Part shown: piece by piece, positions 6,235 to 15,271 of the stretch
Layout of the letters: every line of letters begins with the position of its first letter
Numbering within the stretch: position 1 is the stretch's first letter
Origin: Bacillus renqingensis
GTDB taxonomy: Bacteria; Bacillota; Bacilli; Bacillales; Cytobacillaceae
Length of the DNA stretch: 36,797 bases
Assembly: GCF_016464375.1 (NCBI RefSeq)
Contig: NZ_JADDIU010000041.1
Span: 1 to 36,797, forward strand
Reading direction: 5' to 3'
Notes under the pieces: generated by a model
Seen by the model: only the letters and a program-made list of their open reading frames with translations
Told to the model about the DNA's origin: nothing
Database searches by the model: none
Position numbers and translations under genes: made by a program

Positions 6235-7455
6235 ATGAAAAGTAAATCATTCCGTTTATTATGGTTGGGTCAGTTATTCGCTAATTTAGGTGATGTATTT
6301 TATATTGTTGGGTTAATTTCTATTTTATATGAGGTGACAGGGTCGGCATTTTATCTGGCGCTTTTACCTTTCCTCAATACCTTTGGAAAGTTTATTAGTG
6401 GCATTTTGTCCCCTTTGCTGTTGAATAAATTTCGATTAAAATCACTCTTGGTTACTTCACAACTGTATAAAACAATCGTTCTATTTGTTTTATCATGTTG
6501 GGTTAGTTTTCAATTAACTCCAGATATTTGGTTTATTCTTTTATGTATCTTTCTTATTGCCTTTTTAGATGGATGGGCTATGCCTGCGACCAGCTCCATG
6601 CTTCCCAGGCTGGTGGAAGAAAATGAACTATTAAAGGCTAATAGTTTTGTCTCCGTGATGACGGAGACGGCTCAATTAGGCGGCTGGGCATTTGGCGGCA
6701 TCCTAGTTGCCGTCCTAAACGGTCAAAATCTCATTTGGCTGACTTTTTCCTTGTTTGTTGTGTCGACTATTATGATGCAGAAGCTGAAGGATGAAACACC
6801 ATTTGAGGTGAAAGAGAATCGGCAAAAAATAGGAGAAGCATTAAAAGAAGGATGGATGGTCATCTGGAAAAACCCTTTATTTAGAAGTATTCATATTCTG
6901 ATATTGGTTGAATCCATAGCAAATGTTGTATGGGTTGCAGCGATTCTTTATGTGTTTGTAACGGAAGTGTTACACGTGACGGAGGCGTGGTGGGGCTATA
7001 TTAACACTGCGTTTTTTATAGGCTTATTACTTGGTGGAGTCATTTGTTCCAGATTTTCAATAAGAATTGAAAAGAGTATGAGGAAAACGGTGATTTTCTC
7101 TTCTATTGGGATTTCGATTGTGACCATCTTATTTGGATTAAACTCAGTAGCATGGATGGCCTTAATCCTAGTTGCCCTCAGTGGTTTAATGGACCAAATC
7201 AAAGGTATTACCTTCAACACATATTTACAAAAAGAAGCCCATCCAGATGACCTGCCGAAAATTTACAGTGCCCAAAATGCGTTAGTATCGTTAGTATTTG
7301 GGCTTTCCACATTAGTGTTCGGTATCATAGCCGAATCGATGGGTATTACAATAACATTTATCATGGCGGGTTCATTATTAGCTGCAGTGGGAATTTATCT
7401 TTGGACTGTAAGACACCGCTTCCCGAACGATTACTCATTGGGGAGTGATAACTAA
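6235..7455 (+). CDS. MFS efflux transporter, drug:H+ antiporter (DHA3/Mef-like)
   Basis: 406-residue major facilitator protein with about twelve transmembrane helices in two bundles separated by a cytoplasmic linker (KLKDETPFEVKENRQKIGEALKEG, near residues 180-205). The N-terminus FRLLWLGQLFANLGDVFYIVGL and the early charged A-like loop resemble the DHA3 group, which includes macrolide efflux proteins of Mef type. The substrate cannot be told. ATG 6235 is eight bases after AAGGGG. It has its own terminator and an upstream ribosome-site hairpin, so it is likely monocistronic and possibly inducible. Confidence 0.85.
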   Translation: MKSKSFRLLWLGQLFANLGDVFYIVGLISILYEVTGSAFYLALLPFLNTFGKFISGILSPLLLNKFRLKSLLVTSQLYKTIVLFVLSCWVSFQLTPDIWFILLCIFLIAFLDGWAMPATSSMLPRLVEENELLKANSFVSVMTETAQLGGWAFGGILVAVLNGQNLIWLTFSLFVVSTIMMQKLKDETPFEVKENRQKIGEALKEGWMVIWKNPLFRSIHILILVESIANVVWVAAILYVFVTEVLHVTEAWWGYINTAFFIGLLLGGVICSRFSIRIEKSMRKTVIFSSIGISIVTILFGLNSVAWMALILVALSGLMDQIKGITFNTYLQKEAHPDDLPKIYSAQNALVSLVFGLSTLVFGIIAESMGITITFIMAGSLLAAVGIYLWTVRHRFPNDYSLGSDN

Positions 7456-7476
7456 TCTTGAATGATAGTGCCGATT

Positions 7477-7504
7477 GGCGGGAGGAAAGTCCTCCCGTCT
7501 TTTT
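7477..7504 (+). terminator. Intrinsic terminator after the MFS gene
   Basis: GGCGGGAGGA (7477-7486) pairs with TCCTCCCGTC (7490-7499) around a three-base loop, and five T follow. The reverse complement has no T-run, so it serves the + strand only. Confidence 0.88.
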
Positions 7505-7908
7505 CATCGCTTTCTCATCATTTTAAATCCATTATCTGCTTTTTCGAAGCCAATTCGTGGATAATACTCCATGGCAATAGGGGAAGCAAGTAGAATTAAT
7601 GTAACCTGCTCACCAATTTGTTCCTGAAGCAATCTCACAAGCCTTTTGCCAATCCCGCTTTTTTGATAATCTTGGTCAACCGCTAAGTCGGATAAATAGC
7701 AGCAATAGCTAAAATCCGTGATCGCTCTAGCTACTCCTACCAGCTTTCCATCATCCCAGGCGGTAAAAGTAAGGTCCGCATTGTTAATCATTTTTTCCAG
7801 TCTTGATAAGTCAGCAGCGGGTCTTTTAATACCTGATGCCTTAAATAGCCGTGAAAGCTCCTCAGGAGTTATAGCTGTGTTAAGCTTATATTCAATAGTG
7901 TTAATCAT
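7504..7908 (-). CDS. GNAT-family N-acetyltransferase
   Basis: 134-residue acetyltransferase of the short GNAT type. The acetyl-CoA pyrophosphate loop is clear: LSDLAVDQDYQKSGIGKRL at residues 72-90 with Q82-x-x-G-x-G. The C-terminal PRIGFEKADNGFKMMRK is the usual beta-strand closing the fold. The substrate is unknown. ATG 7906-7908 follows AGGAGGAAG on the reverse strand. It diverges from the MocR regulator, and the 104-bp intergenic region holds a large dyad, so control by that regulator is likely. A decayed second copy of its 5' end lies at 9824-10005. Confidence 0.9.
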   Translation of the reverse strand: MINTIEYKLNTAITPEELSRLFKASGIKRPAADLSRLEKMINNADLTFTAWDDGKLVGVARAITDFSYCCYLSDLAVDQDYQKSGIGKRLVRLLQEQIGEQVTLILLASPIAMEYYPRIGFEKADNGFKMMRKR

Positions 7909-7946
7909 AAAACTTCCTCCTCCTTTTTCAAAAATTTAACCGCAAA

Positions 7947-7992
7947 CTGGTATAATTAAAAGAATCAGATTTAATTATTTTAATGGTACCAG
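7947..7992. promoter_or_regulatory. Inverted repeat, probable MocR operator between the divergent genes
   Basis: CTGGTATAATTAAAA (7947-7961) and TTTTAATGGTACCAG (7978-7992) are inverted with two mismatches, 16 bp apart. The left arm contains a TATAAT (7951-7956) that may be the -10 box of the MocR gene. The same dyad survives in the ghost copy near 10050-10090. Confidence 0.55.
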
Positions 7993-8012
7993 ACTGGATG
8001 GAGGGACCTAAC

Positions 8013-9413
8013 ATGATTGAAATTACCCCTGTTTTGGATAAAAACGGTGATATACCTTTGTATATTCAGTTAGCAAATTATATAAAGCAAGAAATTTTAT
8101 CAGGGAGAATCAAGGCAAATGAAAAATTGCCGTCAAAACGGTATTTAGCTCATTACCTTGGCATAAGTGTTAATACGGTGCTGGCGGCTTATGACCAATT
8201 GGGTGCAGAGGGGTTTGTAGTAAGCAAGCCGCGACAGGGACTATATGCTGTAGCCTTAGAAGATGACATTTCGACAGAAGCCCTATATTTACGGCCATTA
8301 ATGGTGGAAAGTGAACCGGAACAAACCTCTGTTAAGATTGATTTCAATTCCGGTAAAGTTGATTTAAAACACTTTCCATATGCTATATGGCGAAAACTCA
8401 CCGTTCAGTCTTTATACGAGGACCAAGGGAAATTTTTTTATAATGGAAATCCACAAGGGGAGCTGCTGCTTCGAGAACAAATTGCAACCTATCTATTTGC
8501 TTCAAGAGGTGTAACGTGTACTGCCGATCAAGTCATTATTGGGGCCGGGACGCAGCTGCTTATTGGCTTATTGTGTTTGATAATTGGTAAAAACAATATC
8601 TACGCTTTGGAGAATCCTGGCTTTCATCGAACAAGAATGGTTTTACAAGATTTTGGAGCCCGCATCATTCCAATACCTCTTGATGAAAATGGGATTGACG
8701 TGCAAAAATTGAAAAAGAGTAATGCCAATGTTGTATATGTAACTCCTTCACATCAATTCCCTTATGGAATGATCATGCCGATATCACGCAGGATGGAATT
8801 GTTAAAATGGGCGGAAGAAAAGAATGGTTATATTATTGAGGACGATTACGACGGTGAATATCGTTATAAAGGAAAACCAATTCCTGCATTGCAGGGGTTA
8901 GATATGAAAGGAAATGTAATCTATTTGGGGACATTTTCTAAGTCGCTGATCCCATCGATTCGGATAAGTTATATGGTGTTGCCTCAGACGCTGCTAAAGA
9001 AATACCAAGAACACTTTATGATTTATAAACAAACAGCCTCCCGTCTTCATCAGCAAACTCTTTCTCATTTTATGAAAGATGGCTATTGGCAAAGCCATTT
9101 AAATAAAATGAGAACCCTTTACCGCAAAAAGCACGACATCTTACTGTCAGCAATTAAAAAATATTTAGCAGACAACGTAAATGTAATCGGTGCTAATTCC
9201 GGGCTCCATATCGTTTTAGAAGTGAAGAAAGAGATGGAGGCAGATGAGTTAATCAGGCTTGCAACGGATGCAGGTGTGAAAATATATCCATTATCGATTT
9301 ATTATCATGGCACCCAAGTGAGAGATTCTAAAGTCTTGCTGGGTTTTGGCGGTTTATCGGAATCTGAGATTGACATGGGGATTCGCTTATTAAAAGAGGC
9401 ATGGGGACTCTAA
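8013..9413 (+). CDS. MocR-family regulator (GntR DNA-binding domain fused to aminotransferase fold)
   Basis: 466-residue PLP-dependent transcription factor. Residues 1-75 form a GntR winged helix (PLYIQLANYIKQEILSGRI, LPSKRYLAHYLGISVNTV). Residues from about 105 form a class I aminotransferase-like domain with EDDYDGEYRY and the PLP lysine in GTFSKSLIPSIR (Lys310). MocR proteins such as PdxR and GabR sense PLP or amino-compound adducts and usually regulate the divergent neighbour, here the GNAT gene. ATG 8013 follows GGAGGG (8000-8005); the frame back to 7983 has no ribosome site. The following ABM-fold gene may be co-transcribed. Confidence 0.92.
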   Translation: MIEITPVLDKNGDIPLYIQLANYIKQEILSGRIKANEKLPSKRYLAHYLGISVNTVLAAYDQLGAEGFVVSKPRQGLYAVALEDDISTEALYLRPLMVESEPEQTSVKIDFNSGKVDLKHFPYAIWRKLTVQSLYEDQGKFFYNGNPQGELLLREQIATYLFASRGVTCTADQVIIGAGTQLLIGLLCLIIGKNNIYALENPGFHRTRMVLQDFGARIIPIPLDENGIDVQKLKKSNANVVYVTPSHQFPYGMIMPISRRMELLKWAEEKNGYIIEDDYDGEYRYKGKPIPALQGLDMKGNVIYLGTFSKSLIPSIRISYMVLPQTLLKKYQEHFMIYKQTASRLHQQTLSHFMKDGYWQSHLNKMRTLYRKKHDILLSAIKKYLADNVNVIGANSGLHIVLEVKKEMEADELIRLATDAGVKIYPLSIYYHGTQVRDSKVLLGFGGLSESEIDMGIRLLKEAWGL

Positions 9414-9472
9414 AGTAAATTTACCATTGTGGTTAGTGTGAATTCCAAATAAAAAAGGAAGGTGGAGTTTAT

Positions 9473-9766
9473 ATGATAATGGAAGCCGTAATGCTTCAGG
9501 TAAAACAAGGTTTGGAAGAAGAATATGAGAAGGCTTTTTGTCAGGCATCAGAAATCATTTCTTCAATGAAAGGTTACATATCACATGAATTACAGCGTTG
9601 TACGGAGGTAAAGGGCAGATATTTATTGCTGGTAAACTGGGAAACATTAGAGGACCATACAATAGGATTTAGGCAATCGGCTGAGTATCAAGAATGGAAA
9701 AAACAATTACATCATTTCTATGATCCATTTCCAACAGTGGAACACTTTGAGAAAGTCCCGCTTTAA
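9473..9766 (+). CDS. ABM-domain protein (antibiotic biosynthesis monooxygenase fold)
   Basis: 97-residue ferredoxin-like dimeric barrel protein. It opens with MEAVMLQVKQGLEEEYEKAF, followed by ISSMKGYISHELQRC and GRYLLLVNWETLEDHTIGFRQS, then EYQEWKKQLHHFYDPFP. This order is typical of the ABM family (PF03992), which includes small monooxygenases and haem-degrading enzymes; no residue here decides the activity. ATG 9473 is five bases after GGTGGAG, and ATG 9479 is an equal alternative. It lies 59 bp behind the MocR gene with no terminator between. Confidence 0.82.
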   Translation: MIMEAVMLQVKQGLEEEYEKAFCQASEIISSMKGYISHELQRCTEVKGRYLLLVNWETLEDHTIGFRQSAEYQEWKKQLHHFYDPFPTVEHFEKVPL

Positions 9767-9777
9767 TGGTGTTATGG

Positions 9778-9823
9778 TGAAAAAAGTGGGTAGACGGAAA
9801 GGTTTCTATTGCCCGCGGCAGCG
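9778..9823 (+). repeat. Dispersed repeat, copy 1 (circularly permuted unit)
   Basis: The order here is GAAAAAAGTG...GACGGAAA, then GGTTTCTATTGCCCGCGGCAGCGAA. The second copy at 15028-15080 has the same two blocks in the opposite order. This suggests partial copies cut from a tandem array of a unit about 45 bp long. Confidence 0.55.
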
Positions 9824-10155
9824 AACCGTTAAGTCGGATAAATAGCAGCAATAGCTAAAATCCGTGATCGCTCTAGCTACTCCTACTATTTTCCAGCCTT
9901 GATACATCATTTAGCGGGTCTTTTTATACCTGATGCCTTAAATAGCCGTGAAAGTTCTTCAGGAGTTATGGCTGTGTTAAGTTCGTATGCAATCGTGTTA
10001 ATCATACAATTTCCTCCTCTTATTTCAAAAATTTAACCGCAAACTAGTATAATTAAGAGGCTCAGATTTAATTATTTTAATGGTACCAGACTGACTGGAG
10101 GGAACTAACATAATTGAAATTACCCCTGTTCTGGATAAACACGGTAATAAACCAG
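9824..10155. pseudogene. Decayed duplicate of the GNAT/MocR 5' region
   Basis: Bases 9824-10155 repeat 7678-8060: the 5' half of the GNAT gene (reverse strand), the intergenic dyad and the first codons of the MocR gene. A stretch of about 60 bp present in the original is missing after CTACTCCTAC. The GNAT copy keeps its start (near 10005) and ribosome site but stops after about 28 codons. The MocR copy keeps GGAGGGA, but its ATG is now ATA, and homology ends after about 15 codons. Neither part can be functional. The left breakpoint lies in the dispersed repeat at 9778-9823. Confidence 0.85.
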
Positions 10156-10195
10156 ATTGGTTACCCCTTTTTTGATAATAGCTACAAACATCCCC

Positions 10196-10992
10196 TTAGC
10201 TAAATTTTTCTTTCGTTCGAATCGCATATGCATCTAAAATAATCCGGGCCATCACTTGGATAGGTAAGCGTGAACGTACCTCATATTCAGGGAAATAGGA
10301 TATCTCCGACTTAAACCCGACTAAGGAGATTTCACATAAATCATATAATGGACTGTTTTGATTAGCAGTAAGGAGAAGGGTGCTTACCCCATTGGCCTGA
10401 CAGTTACGGGCAGCCTCTACAAGTTCTTCCGTTTTTCCATTTAAAGATACAAAAATAACGATATCTTTTTTGTCGATTTTTTTACTAATCGTTCTTATTA
10501 TATTTGGATCATCATGCAGCTCACAGCTTTTTCCTAAAAGTTGAAATTTAACCATCATTTCTTTTGCAATGAGGATAGAGAAACCACGAGCAAAAATGAT
10601 AATTTTTTTGAATGAATAATCTTCTGGAGAGCATCTTCAATTGTCCCGCTATCAAGAAGTTGAATGGTTTTAATGACTTCTTGTTTATTTTTTAAAATCG
10701 CTTCTTGAATTTTTTTATCAATCTTTTCTACAATGGAAAATTCAGCGCTAGAGTCAAATTCATCTTTTAAATGTATTTTAAAAGCAGTAAACCCGCTGTA
10801 ACCTAATTTTTGCATAGTACGAACAATCGTAGCGGTTGAAACATTTGCTTGTTCGCTTAATTTTACAATGGAGATTTGAGGGATCACATCTAAATGCTGT
10901 TTTATATAATCGATTAAATATCTCTCTGTCTCGCTTAAATTAATATACTGATTTTTTGCTCTATTTAAAAAAGATTGTGACACATTTACCAT
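10196..10992 (-). pseudogene. RpiR/MurR-family sugar regulator, frameshifted
   Basis: Two reverse frames together make one RpiR regulator. The first (from ATG 10992 or ATG 11040, to 10555) has the N-terminal HTH: LSETERYLIDYIKQHLD, ISIVKLSEQANVSTATIVRTMQKLGYSGF. The second (to 10196) has the SIS sugar-phosphate domain: KFQLLGKSCELHDDPN, DIVIFVSLNGKTEELVEAA. Just after IIHSKK the frame shifts at a run of seven A (T on the + strand, 10603-10609). With eight A the protein would read SKKIIIFARGFSILIAKEMMVK without a break. This is a recent mutation, a phase-variable tract or a sequencing error. It diverges from the sugar operon, whose regulator it should be. Confidence 0.85.
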
Positions 10993-11031
10993 CTCCAAAA
11001 AGAAAAGTTTTACATGGATACCGTTTAAGCT

Positions 11032-11045
11032 TGTAAACATTTACA
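11032..11045. promoter_or_regulatory. cre-like site between regulator and sugar operon
   Basis: TGTAAACATTTACA is a 14-bp perfect dyad that fits the CcpA catabolite-responsive element TGWAANCGNTNWCA except for A in place of the central G. Its place in the divergent promoter region fits glucose repression of the sugar operon. Confidence 0.45.
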
Positions 11046-11112
11046 TTCCCTATTGTGCCATAATTAGAGTATAAAGTGAAACATTAGTTTAGTAAGAAAG
11101 AAGGGAAAAAAC

Positions 11113-12036
11113 ATGATTTATACATGTACAATGAACCCCGCCATTGATTTATTTACAGAGTTCGAACACTTTTCACCCTTTGTTGTAAATCGCAGTATTT
11201 ATGAAGACTATCAGGCGAATGGAAAGGCCATTAATATATCGTTTATGTTAAAAAAGATGAATATTGAGAGTACTGCCACAGGATTTTTAGGTGGGTTCAC
11301 AGGAGAATATATTGAACAGGAATTAGTTAGAAACTCTATTAATGTGAATTTCATCAAAGTAGATGGAATTACGAGAATCAATACTTTTATCCGATCTGGG
11401 GAACTAGAATATAAAGCGGTCAATAAAGGACCCGAAATCAATCAAAACGAACAGGAGGCATTGCTTCAATACATTAAGACCTTTACCAATAAGGACATGT
11501 TATTTGTTTCTGGAAGCCTTCCAAAAGGAGTAAAGGATGAAATTTTCGTCACAATCGCTGAATTATCCTTGAAGCAGGGCTTTTCCCTTATTCTAGATAT
11601 CAGTTCTGATAGATTAATCGATTGCCTACCCTTTCATCCATATCTGATTAAACCGAATGATGAGGAGTTAGCCCATTTATTAGGTATTCCACAGCTAGAA
11701 TCAGAACAAGAACTTGTTAAAGCAGCACAACAGCTTTTAGATAAAGGCGCTGAAAGAATTTTAGTATCTCGTGGTGAAAAAGGTGCTTTGTACGTGGATA
11801 AGGGACATGTTTTATGGTCGACTGCTCCTAAAGGCAAAGTGGTGAATACCGCTTGTGCTGGGGATACGATGCTTGCTGTATTTGTTGGGAAGATGATCCA
11901 AACAGGGGATTTAGAAGAAGCATTAATTTGTGCAACGGCTGCTGGGTCATCTACTGCCTTTACAGCAGGGTTAAGCAATTTGGAAGATATACCTTTATTG
12001 AGAGAGCAAATTCAATTAAAGAAGGAGGTCATATAA
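11113..12036 (+). CDS. PfkB-family hexose-1-phosphate kinase (1-phosphofructokinase/tagatose-1-phosphate kinase)
   Basis: 307-residue ribokinase-fold sugar kinase. It begins with the FruK-like MIYTCTMNPAIDLF and has the ATP-site motif ACAGDTMLAVF with catalytic Asp251. The expected reaction is ATP-dependent phosphorylation of the 1-phosphate made by the PTS to a 1,6-bisphosphate. Fructose operons end here, but this one continues with a tagatose-bisphosphate aldolase, so D-tagatose 1-phosphate is the likelier substrate, as in the second fru-type operon described in Bacillus licheniformis. ATG 11113 follows AAGAAGGGA. It abuts the PTS gene, with GGAGG in its last codons. Confidence 0.85.
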   Translation: MIYTCTMNPAIDLFTEFEHFSPFVVNRSIYEDYQANGKAINISFMLKKMNIESTATGFLGGFTGEYIEQELVRNSINVNFIKVDGITRINTFIRSGELEYKAVNKGPEINQNEQEALLQYIKTFTNKDMLFVSGSLPKGVKDEIFVTIAELSLKQGFSLILDISSDRLIDCLPFHPYLIKPNDEELAHLLGIPQLESEQELVKAAQQLLDKGAERILVSRGEKGALYVDKGHVLWSTAPKGKVVNTACAGDTMLAVFVGKMIQTGDLEEALICATAAGSSTAFTAGLSNLEDIPLLREQIQLKKEVI

Positions 12037-13941
12037 ATGGGAACATACAGAATTATCGCAGCAACAGGATGCCCTACAGGAATTGCCCACACATATATGG
12101 CACAAGAGGCATTAGAAGAAGCCGCGAAAAAAAGAGGCATCTCGATTAAAGTAGAGACACATGGTCAAGAAGGAATAAAAAATACGTTAACGGATGAAGA
12201 AATAGAAGCGGCGGAAGGTGTCATTATTGCCGCTGACAAAGATGTGAATGCCGATCGGTTTATCGGAAAGCCTGTTATCAATGTTTCTGTTAGCAAGGGA
12301 ATAAAAGAGCCTGATAAATTAATTGATGAAATTTTATCTGGAAATGTTCCTAAATATAAAGAAGATCAAGAAAGAACTCAATATCAATCAGGGAAAGGCA
12401 GCCAAACATTATCTTTCTGGCATAGTATCTACGTTTCCCTCATGAATGGTGTATCCCATATGCTTCCGCTCGTTGTTGCCGGTGGTGTAATGGTAGCTTT
12501 ATCTTTTATGTTTGGAATTAATTCAGCAGACCCCAAAAGCCCTGAATATAACCAATTCGCCTATTATCTAAAAACGATTGGCGGGGTTTCCATGAACCTA
12601 ATGGTCCCTGTTTTATGTGCGTATATTGCAGAATCTATTGCGAAAAGACCTGGATTAATCATCGGGTTTATCGTTGGGATGATTGCCTTCATGAATGGTA
12701 CAGGATTTTTGGGAGGGATTGTTGGCGGCTTCCTAACCGGGTATATAATGGTCGGGTTGGCACACTTACTAAAAGGTTTGCCTAAACAACTCGATGGGTT
12801 AAAGGCTATTTTTCTATTCCCTGTCTTAGGAATCTTTATTACAGGATTTGCCATGTGGTTCCTTTCCGCTCCGATGGAGTCTATCAATAAAGGAATGATG
12901 TCTTTCCTTAGCAGTGTTCAAGATTCAAGCCCAATCCTATTAGGATTGATTGTTGGCTGTATGAGTGCATTTGATATGGGTGGACCTATCAATAAAGCAG
13001 CATATGTTACAGGAACTGCATTATTAGCACAAGGAAATTACTTCTTTATGGCAGGCGTATCGGCTGCATGTATCTCACCGCCGCTGGCTACCGGTTTTGC
13101 TGTTCTATTTGGCGGGAAAGCATACTCAGCAAGTGATCGAAGTGCAGGATATGTGAATTTCCTCCTTGGTTCTACCCATATAACAGAGGGAGCAATTCCA
13201 TTTGCAGCGAAGAAACCGATTAAGGTAATCCCAATACTCATGCTCGGATCATCGATTGCCGCCATCTTAACGTATCTTTTTAAGGTACAAGTTCCTGCGC
13301 CACATGGCGGATTTATCGTATTACCAATTGTCACGCATGCGTTCCTATGGGTATTCGCCATTTTAGTTGGTGCCATTGTAAGTGGATTCCTCATGAGTTG
13401 GGATCAAAAACGAACAGTAGCGAAAGAACAACTATCTCAACAAGCAATACAACAAACTCAAGAAAAACAGGAATCAAGTGAACCAATAAATTTAGATTCC
13501 ATTCTTGATATCAATAATATTTATAGTAATGTGGATGCAGCATCTCAAGAAGAGGTATTTCAAAAATTGGCGGAAATAGCTAAGGAAAAAAATATAAGCA
13601 GTGATAAATCGAAGGTAATAGAAGGATTTATGGCAAGGGAAAAATTAAGCACGACCGGTATGGAGCAAGGTATTGCTATTCCTCATACTGAGCTTGATAG
13701 TATCAGCAAAGCAAGCATTGTGATACTGAAATTGAATCAAGGTGTAGACTGGAATGCCCTTGACGGCAAACCAACGAATATCGTGATTGCCATGTTCATC
13801 TCTAAAGGGAAAGGAAAGGATCACTTACGATATTTATCAGATATATCAAAGCTGTTAATTCATCAAGAATTTATCAATCAACTACACGAAGCAAACAGTT
13901 CTGAAGAAATCTATCAATTGTTTATGAAAAATATACACTAG
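12037..13941 (+). CDS. PTS fructose-family EIIBCA permease, probably tagatose
   Basis: 634-residue three-domain phosphotransferase permease in the order B-C-A. EIIB (1-100) carries the phosphorylated Cys12 in [21 protein letters not shown] (about 125-470) is the membrane channel, with FNG- and GG-rich helices such as [18 protein letters not shown] and [16 protein letters not shown] (about 490-634) has the phosphorylated His550 in GIAIPHTE. It imports a ketohexose and phosphorylates it at C-1. The A domain is at the C-terminus rather than the N-terminus as in many FruA proteins. Start ATG 12037 lies right after the kinase stop; the ribosome site AAGGAGGT is inside the kinase gene, implying coupled translation. 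Confidence 0.92.
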   Translation: MGTYRIIAATGCPTGIAHTYMAQEALEEAAKKRGISIKVETHGQEGIKNTLTDEEIEAAEGVIIAADKDVNADRFIGKPVINVSVSKGIKEPDKLIDEILSGNVPKYKEDQERTQYQSGKGSQTLSFWHSIYVSLMNGVSHMLPLVVAGGVMVALSFMFGINSADPKSPEYNQFAYYLKTIGGVSMNLMVPVLCAYIAESIAKRPGLIIGFIVGMIAFMNGTGFLGGIVGGFLTGYIMVGLAHLLKGLPKQLDGLKAIFLFPVLGIFITGFAMWFLSAPMESINKGMMSFLSSVQDSSPILLGLIVGCMSAFDMGGPINKAAYVTGTALLAQGNYFFMAGVSAACISPPLATGFAVLFGGKAYSASDRSAGYVNFLLGSTHITEGAIPFAAKKPIKVIPILMLGSSIAAILTYLFKVQVPAPHGGFIVLPIVTHAFLWVFAILVGAIVSGFLMSWDQKRTVAKEQLSQQAIQQTQEKQESSEPINLDSILDINNIYSNVDAASQEEVFQKLAEIAKEKNISSDKSKVIEGFMAREKLSTTGMEQGIAIPHTELDSISKASIVILKLNQGVDWNALDGKPTNIVIAMFISKGKGKDHLRYLSDISKLLIHQEFINQLHEANSSEEIYQLFMKNIH

Positions 13942-13957
13942 GAGGAGATTTTCACTT

Positions 13958-14929
13958 ATGAGAGCAATAAGCGAGAAGAAAAGAAAAGCATTACGGAATT
14001 TAACGAATGACCAAGGAATAATTAGTGCCCTTGCAATCGATCAACGTGGCGCGTTGAAAAAAATGATGGGGGAAAAAGGAAGTCAACACGCCATAGAAGA
14101 ATTTAAGATGCTTGTATCTGAAACTTTAACGCCTTATGCCTCCTCCATTCTGTTAGATCCAGAGTACGGGCTCCCAGCAGCGAAAAAAAGGGCATCTAAT
14201 GCAGGATTACTAATGGCATATGAAAAAACAGGCTATGATGCGACAAAACCTGGTAGATTTCCAGATCTTTTATCAATATGGTCAGCCCGTCGATTAAAGG
14301 AAGAGGGAGCGGACGCTGTAAAGTTCTTACTCTATTATGATATTGATGAACCAGCGGAAATTAATGACCAAAAGCATGCTTTTGTTGAACGAATTGGTTC
14401 GGAATGTGCAGCGGAGGATCTTCCATTCTTTTTAGAACTTGTATCATATGATAGTATGATTAAGGATGTAAAAGCAAAAGAGTATGCAAAAGTGAAACCG
14501 CACAAGGTAAATGATATGATGATCGAATTCTCGAATCCTAAATATCAGGTAGATGTATTAAAAGTGGAAGTTCCTGTTAATATGGACTATGTGGAAGGCT
14601 ATGGGACAGAGGTAGTATATACAAAGGAAGAAGCTCAACAATATTTTAAAATGCAAAGCGAATCAACTGATTTACCATTTATTTTCCTAAGTGCCGGGGT
14701 AAGTGCGGAAATGTTCCAAGAAACGTTACTTTTTGCCCATGAAGCAGGTTCTCATTTTAATGGTGTACTTTGCGGTCGTGCAACCTGGAAGGACGGAGTA
14801 AAAGTCTACTCCGATTCAGGAGCAGAAAAAGCAAGAGAATGGTTGCAAACGCAAGGAAAGGCAAATATTGAAACATTAAATAAAGTAATTCAACAAACAG
14901 CATCTTCTTGTTTTGAAAAAATAAAATAA
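13958..14929 (+). CDS. lacD: Tagatose-1,6-bisphosphate aldolase (LacD type)
   Basis: 323-residue class I aldolase of the LacD family. It starts [20 protein letters not shown] and has the conserved [14 protein letters not shown] and [23 protein letters not shown] holds Lys122, and [10 protein letters not shown] holds the probable Schiff-base Lys201 (Lys205 in streptococcal LacD). It splits tagatose 1,6-bisphosphate to dihydroxyacetone phosphate and glyceraldehyde 3-phosphate. ATG 13958 follows AGGAGGAG, 16 bp after the PTS gene. LacA, LacB and LacC of the galactose-6-phosphate route are absent, so the operon fits direct tagatose use through the 1-phosphate. Confidence 0.92.
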   Translation: MRAISEKKRKALRNLTNDQGIISALAIDQRGALKKMMGEKGSQHAIEEFKMLVSETLTPYASSILLDPEYGLPAAKKRASNAGLLMAYEKTGYDATKPGRFPDLLSIWSARRLKEEGADAVKFLLYYDIDEPAEINDQKHAFVERIGSECAAEDLPFFLELVSYDSMIKDVKAKEYAKVKPHKVNDMMIEFSNPKYQVDVLKVEVPVNMDYVEGYGTEVVYTKEEAQQYFKMQSESTDLPFIFLSAGVSAEMFQETLLFAHEAGSHFNGVLCGRATWKDGVKVYSDSGAEKAREWLQTQGKANIETLNKVIQQTASSCFEKIK

Positions 14930-14940
14930 TGATAAACAAT

Positions 14941-14968
14941 GGCAACGGGGACTGCTCCGTTGCCTTTT
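14941..14968 (+). terminator. Intrinsic terminator of the tagatose operon
   Basis: GGCAACGG (14941-14948) pairs with CCGTTGCC (14957-14964) and is followed by four T. Confidence 0.85.
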
Positions 14969-15027
14969 AAGCTTTAACGAGCTTCTGTTTCCTTGATTTG
15001 GCGTTCCTTTTTTCTGAGAATTTTATG

Positions 15028-15080
15028 AGGTTCTATTACCCGAGGCAGCGAAAAAAGTGAACAAACGGTAAAAAGAAAGG
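15028..15080 (+). repeat. Dispersed repeat, copy 2
   Basis: GGTTCTATTACCCGAGGCAG precedes GCGAAAAAAGTGAACAAACGG: the same two blocks as 9778-9823 but in swapped order. The rest of 14969-15271 contains no gene that I can support. It holds a purine-rich stretch and, at 15257-15265, the AAGGAGGAG that serves the next gene. Confidence 0.55.
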
Positions 15081-15271
15081 GAGCTATCGGTAAAAATATC
15101 CCCCGGATTCTACCAGGAAAAAGACACGTTCAAACCTAAAATGAAACAACCCCCACCCCGTAATTTTACTTTTTGAAATTCCCTTGCCTTTTTTACAGGA
15201 ATTTTACAGAAAAATAGCGAATACAAACAAGGACACAAAAAAACGAAACCCCCACCAAGGAGGAGTCCCCA

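Noticed and set aside
12564..12887. Long reverse frame inside the PTS gene, and similar frames in guaA and others
   Set aside because: No ribosome sites, proline-rich shadow composition, and full overlap with well-supported genes on the + strand.
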